Below are positions 42,010 through 50,125 of a stretch of 64,000 bases of DNA, in pieces. The notes under the pieces were generated by a model. It saw nothing but the letters and a program-made list of their open reading frames with translations, had not been told where the DNA came from and did not search any database. Position 1 is the stretch's first letter. Every line of letters begins with the position of its first letter. The DNA is taken from positions 27,969 to 91,968 of the IMG/VR virus record IMGVR_UViG_3300043449_002675; one strand, 5' to 3'. Position numbers and translations under genes: made by a program. This DNA comes from a virus.

Positions 42010-44556
42010 ATGGCAACGCCGATTTGGGCAGACTTTTTTAAAACATGGGATTTTGCATTCGCAAGGGATCCTGTTTCAAGGTCTATTGACCCGAAAGACC
42101 TTGTTGGCGCAGGTATTGGACAGCCAGATGCGATTCCAACATTAAATCCAGACGGAAGCTTTTGGAGCAATTCTGACTCTAGGCTAATTAGATTACGTGA
42201 AACTAATGATTTTATCGATCTTTCAACAGTTTCAAATAGACAAAGCAGATACAAGGAATATGAAAGACTAAGAACAATACCGGAAATTGAGTGTGCCCTA
42301 AATGTTTTTTCAGATGAAGCATGCTTGTCTGGAAAAACTCCTGTAGCAACACCATTTGGTTTTATTCCTATTGAAAAGCTTGCTACAACACATAAAAGCG
42401 ATAAATTTTTAGTATATTGCTACGACTTCACTAAAAAAGATTACGCTCTGGGCTGGGCTCATAGTCCTAGAAAAACCAAAACAGCCGAAACCGTTAATGT
42501 AGTTTTAGATAACGGCAAAGATTTGCAATGCACCCCAGATCATAGAATTTTGATGAGAGATGGCACTTGGAAATATGCCGGTGACTTGAAGGAAGGCGAT
42601 TTATTAATGCCTTTTTACAGGAACCCAGTAAATCAATTTGCAAACAATTTGCCTAGTAAACAATATCCAAGAATATTTACTTTTACCCATGGATGGATAC
42701 ATGAGAGACACTTTGTCGATAGTTGGAGAACTGGTAAAGTTGACAAAAAAATGGAGAGAATTGCTCTCTACGGAAGATTACTTGCACAAGATCTAAATAT
42801 GAATCAAATCGCACAACAAGCGGATTGCGATTGGAAAACTGTGAAAAACAGATTGCGTTCTGAGGGCCACACAGTAGATGAACTTAGATGGCTGGCAAGG
42901 CACAAAGATCACAGGAGAGTATTGGGTGTTTTTAAAGGCGAAGTTCAAGATGTTTATGACTTAACAGTTGAAGAGCACCATAATTTCGCAACAGATTCAA
43001 CAATAGTTCATAATTGCCAGAAAGACAGCGATGGGAATGTTGTACAGGTGCATTGTGCGGATGAAGATGTGAAAATGGAGATAGAATTCCTGTTTTTGCA
43101 CAGGAATATGATCAATCTAAACAGAAGAATTTGGTCTGATTTCAAGAGCATGTTGCTGTATGGGGATTTGTTTTATGAGTTAGTAATAAACTTGGATGAT
43201 CCCAAAGAAGGTGTCATGAAGATCACTCGCCTTCCTCCTGAATCCATGTACAGAATTGAAACAACAAAGGGAAGAGTCGTTGAATTTCAACAATCTAAAG
43301 AAGGCCCTGATTATCAGTCATTGACTAAAGCTCCAGTTGTACATGCCACAGATCAAGAAATCGCTATGGCTACAGCCATACGATTCAGTCCTGAACAAGT
43401 GGTACACGCCCGCTTGGGTGATGACAGGAGAACATTCTACCCTTATGGTGTGAGCATAGTAGAGCCAGCCAGAGGGCCTGCCAATCAATTAAGACTCATG
43501 GAAGACTCAATGTTGGTTTATAGACTTGCAAGAAGTCCGGAAAGAAGAGTGTTTTATATTGATGTTGGTCAGTTGCCTCCTTTTAAAGCAGAGGCTTTCG
43601 TAGAAAGATTGAAAGATCAATTCCGCAAAAAGAAAGTAAGTCATCACCAAGGGCAAGCCGGCGGTTATAACCCTAATGCAGTTGATGAAAAGTACCACGC
43701 CCCCGCTGTAGATGAAGATTTCTGGCTGCCTATCAGACCAAATTCCAATACTAAAATTGAAACTTTGCCCGGTGCCCAAAACTTGGGAGAAATTGACGAT
43801 GCAATCTATTTCAGAAATAGGTTATTCACAGCACTACAGTTCCCAAAAAATTACATGAATACAGAAGACCCTCAGCAAACTAAGGTTACTTTAAGTAGCC
43901 AAGATGTTAGAGTGGCAAGGCTTATTGAAAGATTCCAAGCTCCTTACGAAGACATTTTGTGGGAAATAGCTGATAGACATTTGAAACTGAGAGGTTTTCC
44001 AACTGAAACCTATGAAGATTTAAAAATCAAAATGACACAGCCTTCTGAGTGGCGTGAATTAAGCCGTGCAGAGGTTGTTAATGCCAGAATACAAAATGCA
44101 ACTTCTCTTAAGGGCTCTGCTATTTTATCAGATTATGATATATTGACTGGCTGGATGAAATATAGTGAAGAACAAGCCAAAGTATTGACAGCACGTATGA
44201 AAATGCAGAAAATTGAAGATGCCAAATTGCAAGTTCTATCACAAAATCCTGCGCTTCTTGGTGTTGGCATTCCTAGTGACCAAGAAAATCAAGAAAACAA
44301 AATTGGCGCTACGCCCGAAGGCCCGAACAATGAACTTACGCCTGAAGGCTTGCCTAGCACTCCAGAACAACCTGCTGGTGGTGAATTGGGTGGTGAGCAA
44401 CCTCCAGAAAATGCCAAATCAGAACCCTCTGCTGGCTCTCAAAGCACAACAACGCTTCAACAGCCCACTGAAGAGGATTTGGTCAAGTATGATATTGAAA
44501 TACAGAATTACGCCAGCGAAGAAGACATGGAACCGCCGGATTACAGCGAATATTAA
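42010..44556 (+). CDS. 20: Portal protein (gp20-like) interrupted by an intein
   Basis: An 848-residue precursor. Exteins 1-104 and 336-848 together (617 residues) resemble T4-type portals: Y-E-R-L-R-T-I-P-E-I-E-C-A-L-N, then C-Q-K-D-S-D-G-N-V-V, I-W-S-D-F-K-S-M-L-L-Y-G-D-L-F-Y-E-L, and N-Y-M-N-T-E-D-P. The portal forms the dodecameric DNA gate at the head vertex and nucleates assembly. The C-terminus is disordered and Pro/Glu-rich. Splicing is needed for function. AGAGG lies upstream of the start. Gene order terminase-portal-protease-scaffold-capsid matches T4. Confidence 0.92.
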   Translation: MATPIWADFFKTWDFAFARDPVSRSIDPKDLVGAGIGQPDAIPTLNPDGSFWSNSDSRLIRLRETNDFIDLSTVSNRQSRYKEYERLRTIPEIECALNVFSDEACLSGKTPVATPFGFIPIEKLATTHKSDKFLVYCYDFTKKDYALGWAHSPRKTKTAETVNVVLDNGKDLQCTPDHRILMRDGTWKYAGDLKEGDLLMPFYRNPVNQFANNLPSKQYPRIFTFTHGWIHERHFVDSWRTGKVDKKMERIALYGRLLAQDLNMNQIAQQADCDWKTVKNRLRSEGHTVDELRWLARHKDHRRVLGVFKGEVQDVYDLTVEEHHNFATDSTIVHNCQKDSDGNVVQVHCADEDVKMEIEFLFLHRNMINLNRRIWSDFKSMLLYGDLFYELVINLDDPKEGVMKITRLPPESMYRIETTKGRVVEFQQSKEGPDYQSLTKAPVVHATDQEIAMATAIRFSPEQVVHARLGDDRRTFYPYGVSIVEPARGPANQLRLMEDSMLVYRLARSPERRVFYIDVGQLPPFKAEAFVERLKDQFRKKKVSHHQGQAGGYNPNAVDEKYHAPAVDEDFWLPIRPNSNTKIETLPGAQNLGEIDDAIYFRNRLFTALQFPKNYMNTEDPQQTKVTLSSQDVRVARLIERFQAPYEDILWEIADRHLKLRGFPTETYEDLKIKMTQPSEWRELSRAEVVNARIQNATSLKGSAILSDYDILTGWMKYSEEQAKVLTARMKMQKIEDAKLQVLSQNPALLGVGIPSDQENQENKIGATPEGPNNELTPEGLPSTPEQPAGGELGGEQPPENAKSEPSAGSQSTTTLQQPTEEDLVKYDIEIQNYASEEDMEPPDYSEY
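42322..43014 (+). other. Mini-intein in the portal gene
   Basis: Residues 105-335 of the portal precursor (231 residues). It starts with C-L-S-G-K-T-P-V (block A), has T175-P-D-H178 (block B), and ends F-A-T-D-S-T-I-V-H-N before Cys336 (blocks F and G). The LAGLIDADG endonuclease is missing. In its place is a short insert with a helix-turn-helix-like stretch (M-N-Q-I-A-Q-Q-A-D-C-D-W-K-T-V-K-N). Splicing residues C1, T/H, H-N and +1 Cys are all intact, so it should still splice. Confidence 0.9.
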
Positions 44557-44942
44557 TTGTAATAACTGTTATTAGTTGCGCCGTTTTGGTTTGGATTTGG
44601 CGAATTGATGATCTGATTTTCGCCATCGATATATCCAAGTCCTTTGGTTATGGGATTCTGGAAAAAGTTTTTGACCCTATCAACCATATTTTGTGCAGTT
44701 TGTTGCTCGTAATTACTTGTGGCATTGCTTATCACGAAATCTGCACATTTAACAAAACCATTTTTGTTTCCAAGCATACTGTTAAACATTTCAATCATTT
44801 GATTTCTGATAATTCTTCTGTCTTCGGCATCCAAACTACCGAACATTTTTAGAATTTCCTCCTTGTTAGAAGCAGGATAATCCTTAGCTTTAAAGTCGCC
44901 TAAGTCTTGTTTTTGTTCAATAAAGTCGGAAAATTTTTTCAT
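44553..44942 (-). CDS. Hypothetical protein, M-K-K-F-S-D-F-I N-terminus
   Basis: A 129-residue mainly helical protein preceded by GGTGG. The N-terminal M-K-K-F-S-D-F-I-E resembles capsid-targeting-type starts in T4-like phages. The C-terminus is Asn/Pro/Gly-rich and likely disordered. It lies antisense between portal and the next head gene and overlaps the portal stop by four bases, an exception to the plus-strand orientation of the head block. Confidence 0.45.
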   Translation of the reverse strand: MKKFSDFIEQKQDLGDFKAKDYPASNKEEILKMFGSLDAEDRRIIRNQMIEMFNSMLGNKNGFVKCADFVISNATSNYEQQTAQNMVDRVKNFFQNPITKGLGYIDGENQIINSPNPNQNGATNNSYYN

Positions 44943-45022
44943 ATGCCACCAATAATTGCGATCTTCTGCATAGATAAATGGTTAGTTGGATGTATTTTTT
45001 CTTTGTACATCAAGATAAACAA
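44939..45022 (-). CDS. Candidate 27-residue leader peptide
   Basis: A TTG codon at 45022 has an ideal AAAGGAGG seven bases ahead; the frame contains two internal Met codons and stops at TGA overlapping the next ATG (ATGA). The peptide is M-F-I-L-M-Y-K-E-K-I-H-P and on to G-G-I. The strong ribosome site has no other use on this strand. Short length makes this tentative. Confidence 0.35.
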   Translation of the reverse strand: MFILMYKEKIHPTNHLSMQKIAIIGGI

Positions 45023-45039
45023 AGAATTACCTCCTTTAA

Positions 45040-45047
45040 TATATAAC
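45040..45047 (+). promoter_or_regulatory. TATATAAC box before the head-gene block
   Basis: TATATAAC lies 44 bases before the ATG at 45092 in the 150-base gap that separates the portal block from the four highly codon-adapted head genes. Best placed of the series to be a real late promoter. Confidence 0.45.
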
Positions 45048-45091
45048 GATGGGATAGTTATATTAAAAAAAATCTTTTAAGGAGATTTGGC

Positions 45092-46954
45092 ATGAAAAAG
45101 AAATTTGTAGATTTCCAGACATATAGAGACATTGAAAAAGGCTCCTTAACTTCTGTTGAGAGAGAATTAATTGAAGCCGCCGAGTTGGTAGGCAGAGCCT
45201 GTGGCGATGACAACGTTCAGTTTTATTGCATGACTGAAGACACCGCTACTTTTGTAAACAGTGACGGCAATTTTATTCAGGCAAACTTCACAGTTGAGTC
45301 TGACAAGATTTTGCTTGAGAACATTCAGGAGCTTGTAGTTGAGCAGAACAATTTAGAAAATGCTCGCAAGTCTGTTGTTGCATCTATGGTTGATCAGATT
45401 CTTGAAGACAACCTTTCTGCAGCAAATGACCATTTCTCTGAGTATTTCGCAACTCCCGTCGTAAAAGCATCTCTCCGTGAGGGCGTAATTACCGAATCAA
45501 AGAAGGATGGAAAGAAAAAGAAGAAGAAGGGCATGCCAGAAGGACTTAAAAAGTATCTTGAAAAGCATGGTTCACCTTTGCACAAGGGCAAGACCAGCAA
45601 AAAAGACAAGAGAGATATGAAGAAGGGCACACTTGACCACAAGAGACTAAAAGATGTCGCCAAGAAAGCCGGCGATCACAAGGTCAAAGAGTGGGCCAGC
45701 ATCGCCAAGAACATCTTGGAATTTGTTGATTTCCGCACAAATGGCGATCTTTACCAGAGCGTTCGCACGCAGCGTGATGGCAAAGGAAACATTACAGGTC
45801 TAAGCGTCCCACGCACAAGTGTACGCAATGAAGGCAAGGTTCTTATGCTTCAGTATAAGGACATGGCTAATATCATTGATGGACGTTACAAGACTCTATG
45901 CGAGAGCTTTTCTCAGCAGCCCACTTGGATTAAGGCTGTTGTTGACATGCGTCGTTACAACGCCATGTCCAGCAACGAAGACCTCCAACAGTGCTTCGAA
46001 AACGTTGTTGCTGCTTGGCCAGCTTTGATTTACCTCCGTCGTGAGGAAGTTGCTGACAAGATCAATGAAGCTTTAAGCCTATCTGGCGTTAAGAACTTCA
46101 GCGATGAAACATGCGCCTTCTTAGCTGATGGCGTTGTTCGCACAGCCCACAAAACATACACCGACAAGGTCGGCAAGATCTTCAATATCGCTGGTAAAGC
46201 AGCTGATCTAGATGATTTTGACGCTTTCGCAAATGTTGCCGAAGCAGTATTTGCCAAGGCTGATGAAACAGCCCGCAGCGAAAAGCAAGTATTCAAGGAT
46301 CTATATCGTTCCTTGAGCGAAGTATACAACATTTCCCGTCGCACAGGCGATGAAGCTACCTGCGTTGAGGTTGCCAGCCTAATTCATGAGTGCGAAACTG
46401 TTCTCAAGAACGAATCAAAACCTAGCTTGTTGGTTGCTGAAGATCTAGCACTTTACCTAGAAGCAGCCACACAATCTCTTGATTTTGATGGTGCCCCGTG
46501 GACCGTTATGGCTCCAGTAATCAGCCTAAACGGCGACAATCCTTTCATTCACAAATACGGACCTATGAACGGCGCTCCCGGCGACCACACCGGTCCTTAC
46601 AAACTCAGCCCATCCTCCGATGGTCACTCTGTAAAGGTAGACCTAGGAGACATGGAATACTACACAGGCATGAAAGGCAACGACTTGAATCCTCAGGTTC
46701 GCAATCCTTATGTTCCACAAGCCGGCGACTTTGTTATCAAAGGCGCAACTCCTATTGCCTCCGATAAGGACGAACTAGGAACCTTCGGCGACAAGGATAC
46801 ATGGCCTGCTCTAAGCAATCCTTATATTCCCGGTCAGGAAATGACTTTGGGTGACAGCTTCAAACTAATCGATCCAAGCAATGCTTATACCTATTACAAG
46901 AAGCACGACAGCGGAATGGTAAAACATCACGACGTTCTAGCGGACGGCGAGTAA
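45092..46954 (+). CDS. Head protein in the prohead-core position, 620 residues
   Basis: AAGGAGA precedes the ATG. The first 130 residues are helical, followed by a very basic segment at about 137-200 (a K-K-D-G-K-K-K-K-K-K run and many Lys) and a C-terminal Pro/Gly/Tyr-rich region. C-ending codon use is like the protease, scaffold and capsid genes, unlike the rest of the window, indicating high expression. It sits where T4 has gp67/gp68 core proteins but is several times longer. Possible roles are an internal core protein or a packaged DNA-binding protein. Confidence 0.55.
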   Translation: MKKKFVDFQTYRDIEKGSLTSVERELIEAAELVGRACGDDNVQFYCMTEDTATFVNSDGNFIQANFTVESDKILLENIQELVVEQNNLENARKSVVASMVDQILEDNLSAANDHFSEYFATPVVKASLREGVITESKKDGKKKKKKGMPEGLKKYLEKHGSPLHKGKTSKKDKRDMKKGTLDHKRLKDVAKKAGDHKVKEWASIAKNILEFVDFRTNGDLYQSVRTQRDGKGNITGLSVPRTSVRNEGKVLMLQYKDMANIIDGRYKTLCESFSQQPTWIKAVVDMRRYNAMSSNEDLQQCFENVVAAWPALIYLRREEVADKINEALSLSGVKNFSDETCAFLADGVVRTAHKTYTDKVGKIFNIAGKAADLDDFDAFANVAEAVFAKADETARSEKQVFKDLYRSLSEVYNISRRTGDEATCVEVASLIHECETVLKNESKPSLLVAEDLALYLEAATQSLDFDGAPWTVMAPVISLNGDNPFIHKYGPMNGAPGDHTGPYKLSPSSDGHSVKVDLGDMEYYTGMKGNDLNPQVRNPYVPQAGDFVIKGATPIASDKDELGTFGDKDTWPALSNPYIPGQEMTLGDSFKLIDPSNAYTYYKKHDSGMVKHHDVLADGE

Positions 46955-46967
46955 TTAAAGGAGATAC

Positions 46968-47639
46968 ATGAACCAGTACCTACTTATTGACTGCTGTACG
47001 CATGGAGGCATTGAGCTTTCCATGAACGAGTCCTCCGAAAGGGGACTGACTAAGTTTCGTGGGAAATTCCAAGAAGCGGAGGCTGTCAACAAAAACAAAC
47101 GCATGTATAGCTACAGCGTACTTGACGAGAATGTAAAGAAATTGAATGAATGTGTAAAAGCAAGAGGTCTTGTGGGTGAGTTAGATCATCCAGAAGATAG
47201 CATTATTCATTTTGAAAAAGCATCACACGTTATTACTAAGTTATGGTGGGAAGGCAATGTCCTCATGGGAGAAGGAGAAATCCTAAACACTCCACATGGC
47301 AAGATATTAAGAGCCCTTATTAACGACGGAGTACGTGTTGGTGTTTCTAGCCGTGGCGTAGGCAACGGCAAGACAAATGAAAATGGTATTCTTGTCATTG
47401 ATGAATCATATAAACTCATCACGTTTGATGTAGTTGCTGATCCATCAACGTTTGCCGCTTTTCAGAAGAAGGTAGGCACAACCAAGGAGAATCAGGAGTA
47501 TTCTCCAGCGGTTTATGATAAATCCCAGAAAAAAAATGAGACCAGAAGCATACATAATGTTAATAAAGATGCTCTGATAGCATGTCTGGGCGGGTTTGTA
47601 AGAGAACAAACTAACAACATAAAAATGAGGTTAGGATAA
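46968..47639 (+). CDS. 21: Prohead protease (gp21-like)
   Basis: A 223-residue protein with AAAGGAGA ahead. The serine-protease signature of T4 gp21 (family S77) is present: H74 in G-E-L-D-H-P and S127/S128 in V-G-V-S-S-R-G-V-G, with the F-D-V-V-A-D-P-S strand after. It cleaves scaffold and capsid proteins after (L/I)-x-E during head maturation. Length matches T4 gp21 (212). The scaffold gene begins in its stop codon (TAATG), as coupling requires. Confidence 0.9.
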   Translation: MNQYLLIDCCTHGGIELSMNESSERGLTKFRGKFQEAEAVNKNKRMYSYSVLDENVKKLNECVKARGLVGELDHPEDSIIHFEKASHVITKLWWEGNVLMGEGEILNTPHGKILRALINDGVRVGVSSRGVGNGKTNENGILVIDESYKLITFDVVADPSTFAAFQKKVGTTKENQEYSPAVYDKSQKKNETRSIHNVNKDALIACLGGFVREQTNNIKMRLG

Positions 47640-48544
47640 TGGAACATAAAATCGTTGAATCATTAAAAAAGCTTCTGCCTGAAGAGCAAGTTAACGAAGT
47701 AGCCTCGGCTGTTTCCGAAATGCTAGCGGAAGCTACTGAGAGACTTGAGCAAGAGTACAACAACAATCTTGAAGAGGCTTACTCTCAGCTATCGTCTGAA
47801 TTGGCTACTGCCGAGAAGACAGCTTATAAAGGATACCAAGAGGCTTACGAGATCATCAACGACTTAAATGCCCGCTTGGCTATTCAGAAGGAAGAATTCG
47901 AGCAAACACTCGAAGAAGGCTACGAAGAAGCATATCAGATGCTTTTGTCAGAGCGCAACAGCAAGGGCAAAGTCGAAGTTGACCTCTACGAGGAATACGA
48001 CGCTAAGCTCGCTGAAATGAAAAACTACATCGTTGAGAAGGTCGATCAGTTCCTTCAGCTCAAGGGTGGAGAGATTTACGAGCAGGCTCGTCATGACCTA
48101 ATGAACGACCCCCGCATCGTAGAGCACAAAGTCGCCCTTGACAAGATTGTCAACATTACAAGCAACTATCTATCCGACGAGGAGAAGACCTTCGCTACTT
48201 CTAGCAAGCTAGATGAAGCCATGAAGAGGGTTGATGAACTCAAGGGACAGCTACGCATGCTTGAAGCACGCAACATTCGTCTCTCAACCGATAACACTCG
48301 TTTGACCGAGTCTGTACGCAAAACCCAGAATGTCCTAACAGAGAGCCGCAAGGCTTCCCCTGTTGAGAACAAGAGGGCTAAGTTGATTACAGAGCAGAAA
48401 GAAAGAGCACAGAAAGTAAAGAACGCAAGCGGGAGAGGACATATTGACACCGAAAACGTCCAAGTTATTGCGGAATATAACAATGGCGGCGGTGAAGTAA
48501 ACGAGCTACTTATTCTATCAGGCGTTAAGAAGAATAAGAATTAA
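47639..48544 (+). CDS. 22: Prohead scaffold protein (gp22-like)
   Basis: A 301-residue protein, almost all charged helix with long Glu/Lys/Leu heptads (about 20-230). It lies between protease and capsid, the T4 gp22 place. I-T-E-Q-K-E and L-T-E-S-R-K include candidate (L/I)-x-E protease sites. The ATG overlaps the protease stop. Assignment rests on coiled-coil content, position and length (T4 gp22 is 269). Confidence 0.85.
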   Translation: MEHKIVESLKKLLPEEQVNEVASAVSEMLAEATERLEQEYNNNLEEAYSQLSSELATAEKTAYKGYQEAYEIINDLNARLAIQKEEFEQTLEEGYEEAYQMLLSERNSKGKVEVDLYEEYDAKLAEMKNYIVEKVDQFLQLKGGEIYEQARHDLMNDPRIVEHKVALDKIVNITSNYLSDEEKTFATSSKLDEAMKRVDELKGQLRMLEARNIRLSTDNTRLTESVRKTQNVLTESRKASPVENKRAKLITEQKERAQKVKNASGRGHIDTENVQVIAEYNNGGGEVNELLILSGVKKNKN

Positions 48545-48562
48545 TCTTAATAGGAGTATTAC

Positions 48563-50002
48563 ATGAACGCTAATGCACGTTTTTTGAATGAAGCAAGAGA
48601 ATTAGAGACTCGTTGGAGCAAAACCGGTATTCTAAAGGGCATCGAAGACCCTTATGTCCGCTCTGCTACAGCAGTTCTACTAGAGAACCAGAGACTCATC
48701 AATGAAACAGCAACCGACACATCCGACGTTGCTCAGTTCAAGAGAATCTCTATTCCTCTTGTCCGTCGTATTTATCCCCAGCTAATCGCTAACAAGATTG
48801 TTAGTGTGCAGCCTCTACTTGGCCCAACCGGCTTGGTATACTACCTCCGCTTCCGTTATAGCTCCAACAAGGGCTATATGCAGGGCGCTTCCAACGACAG
48901 CGGCTTCCCCGCTGACGATGTGAACTCCCTCCAGCAGAGGGCTAGTGGTGATGCCAATCTTGACATCTACTACTCCAGCCAGTTCGTCCAGAACGAGAAG
49001 ACCCCTGACACAATCGCTGTGCCAAACGCTACAGTGAACATGGGCAACTTCCAGCACACACCAGTCCTAGCTGGCACAATCACCGGAACCGTTTATCTAA
49101 ACGGCACCGTGACCCAGACCTTCACAGTAGCTAGCTCTGGAACCTTCACATTCAATACCGTTTCCGGTACTGACCTAGCTACAGCTGGCAGCCTTGACCT
49201 AAACACAGGCGGCTTCAGCCTAACTTGGAACGGCACTGCAGCTGGCCCTGTTTATTGCGTAGTCTCCTACGAGTACAACATGGAGTGCAATCAGGACCTC
49301 CCTGAAATCAACCTAGTCGTTGAGTCAGAAGAGATCGCTGCCAAGACCCGCAAATTGAAGGCTGTTTGGTCCTATGAGGCTCAGCAGGACCTCCGCTCTC
49401 AGCACAATCTAGACGCTGAGGCTGAGTTGACCGCTGTTCTCGCTCAGGAAATCAACCTCGAAATCGACCGTGAGTGCGTTCAGGACCTTCGCCAGAACGC
49501 CGGTACTGTCGCTGCTTGGGACCTCGCTACCGCCCTTGGTGATACCATCAAAGAAAAGTATGAGTCTCTCTATGTGAAGATCGTTGAAGTTTCCAACGTT
49601 ATCCACAGGAAGACCCTACGTGGCGGCGCTAACTTCATCGTGACCTCACCTGAAGTTTCCTCAATCTTCGAGACAGCCACCGCAGGTTTCGCACCAGCTC
49701 CTTCTGAGACATTTACTAGCTCACTTGGTATTCAGTACGTCGGTACTGTTGCTAACCGCTATCGTCTCTACAAGGATCCACTATTCCCCACCAACCAATT
49801 GTTGATGGGTTATAAGGGCGACTCCTACATGGATTCGGGCTATTTCTATTGCCCCTATGTACCACTAACACAAACACCAGTTGTGCTAGATCCAGAAAGC
49901 TTCTGCCCACGAAAAGGTATACTTACTAGATATGGCAAGAAATTGCTACGTGAAGGTGCAAAGTTCTATGCCCGTCTATCAATTGCTAACTTTGTTGTCT
50001 AG
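48563..50002 (+). CDS. 23: Major capsid protein (gp23-like)
   Basis: A 479-residue protein with TAGGAG before the ATG. It carries the T4 gp23 signatures: L-E-T-R-W-S-K-T-G-I-L near residue 14, A-T-A-V-L-L-E-N-Q-R-L near 35, then P-L-V-R-R-I-Y-P-Q-L-I-A-N-K-I-V-S-V-Q-P. A candidate protease cut is I46-N-E48. Residues about 150-240 are an all-beta Thr/Gly-rich insert of Ig type, absent from T4 gp23. Codon use is the most adapted in the window. A strong terminator follows. Confidence 0.93.
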   Translation: MNANARFLNEARELETRWSKTGILKGIEDPYVRSATAVLLENQRLINETATDTSDVAQFKRISIPLVRRIYPQLIANKIVSVQPLLGPTGLVYYLRFRYSSNKGYMQGASNDSGFPADDVNSLQQRASGDANLDIYYSSQFVQNEKTPDTIAVPNATVNMGNFQHTPVLAGTITGTVYLNGTVTQTFTVASSGTFTFNTVSGTDLATAGSLDLNTGGFSLTWNGTAAGPVYCVVSYEYNMECNQDLPEINLVVESEEIAAKTRKLKAVWSYEAQQDLRSQHNLDAEAELTAVLAQEINLEIDRECVQDLRQNAGTVAAWDLATALGDTIKEKYESLYVKIVEVSNVIHRKTLRGGANFIVTSPEVSSIFETATAGFAPAPSETFTSSLGIQYVGTVANRYRLYKDPLFPTNQLLMGYKGDSYMDSGYFYCPYVPLTQTPVVLDPESFCPRKGILTRYGKKLLREGAKFYARLSIANFVV

Positions 50003-50030
50003 GGATATCTCTAGATATCAAATTGATATC

Positions 50031-50064
50031 AAAAGAACCCCGGCTGCAAAGTCGGGGTTCTTTT
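50031..50064 (+). terminator. Rho-independent terminator after the capsid gene
   Basis: A 12-base arm at 50031-50042 (AAAAGAACCCCG) pairs perfectly with 50053-50064 around a 10-base loop, followed by further T residues. It ends the head-gene transcript. Confidence 0.9.
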
Positions 50065-50068
50065 TTTC

Positions 50069-50097
50069 TTGCCTTTTAAAATTCTTTGTGATATAAT
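50069..50097 (+). promoter_or_regulatory. Sigma-70-type promoter for the endonuclease gene
   Basis: TTGCCT at 50069-50074, a 17-base spacer and a perfect TATAAT at 50092-50097, 28 bases before the ATG at 50126. Host-type elements here differ from the TATATAA boxes used elsewhere. Confidence 0.6.
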
Positions 50098-50125
50098 CGA
50101 CTTGTCCACACAAGGTAGTCATATC

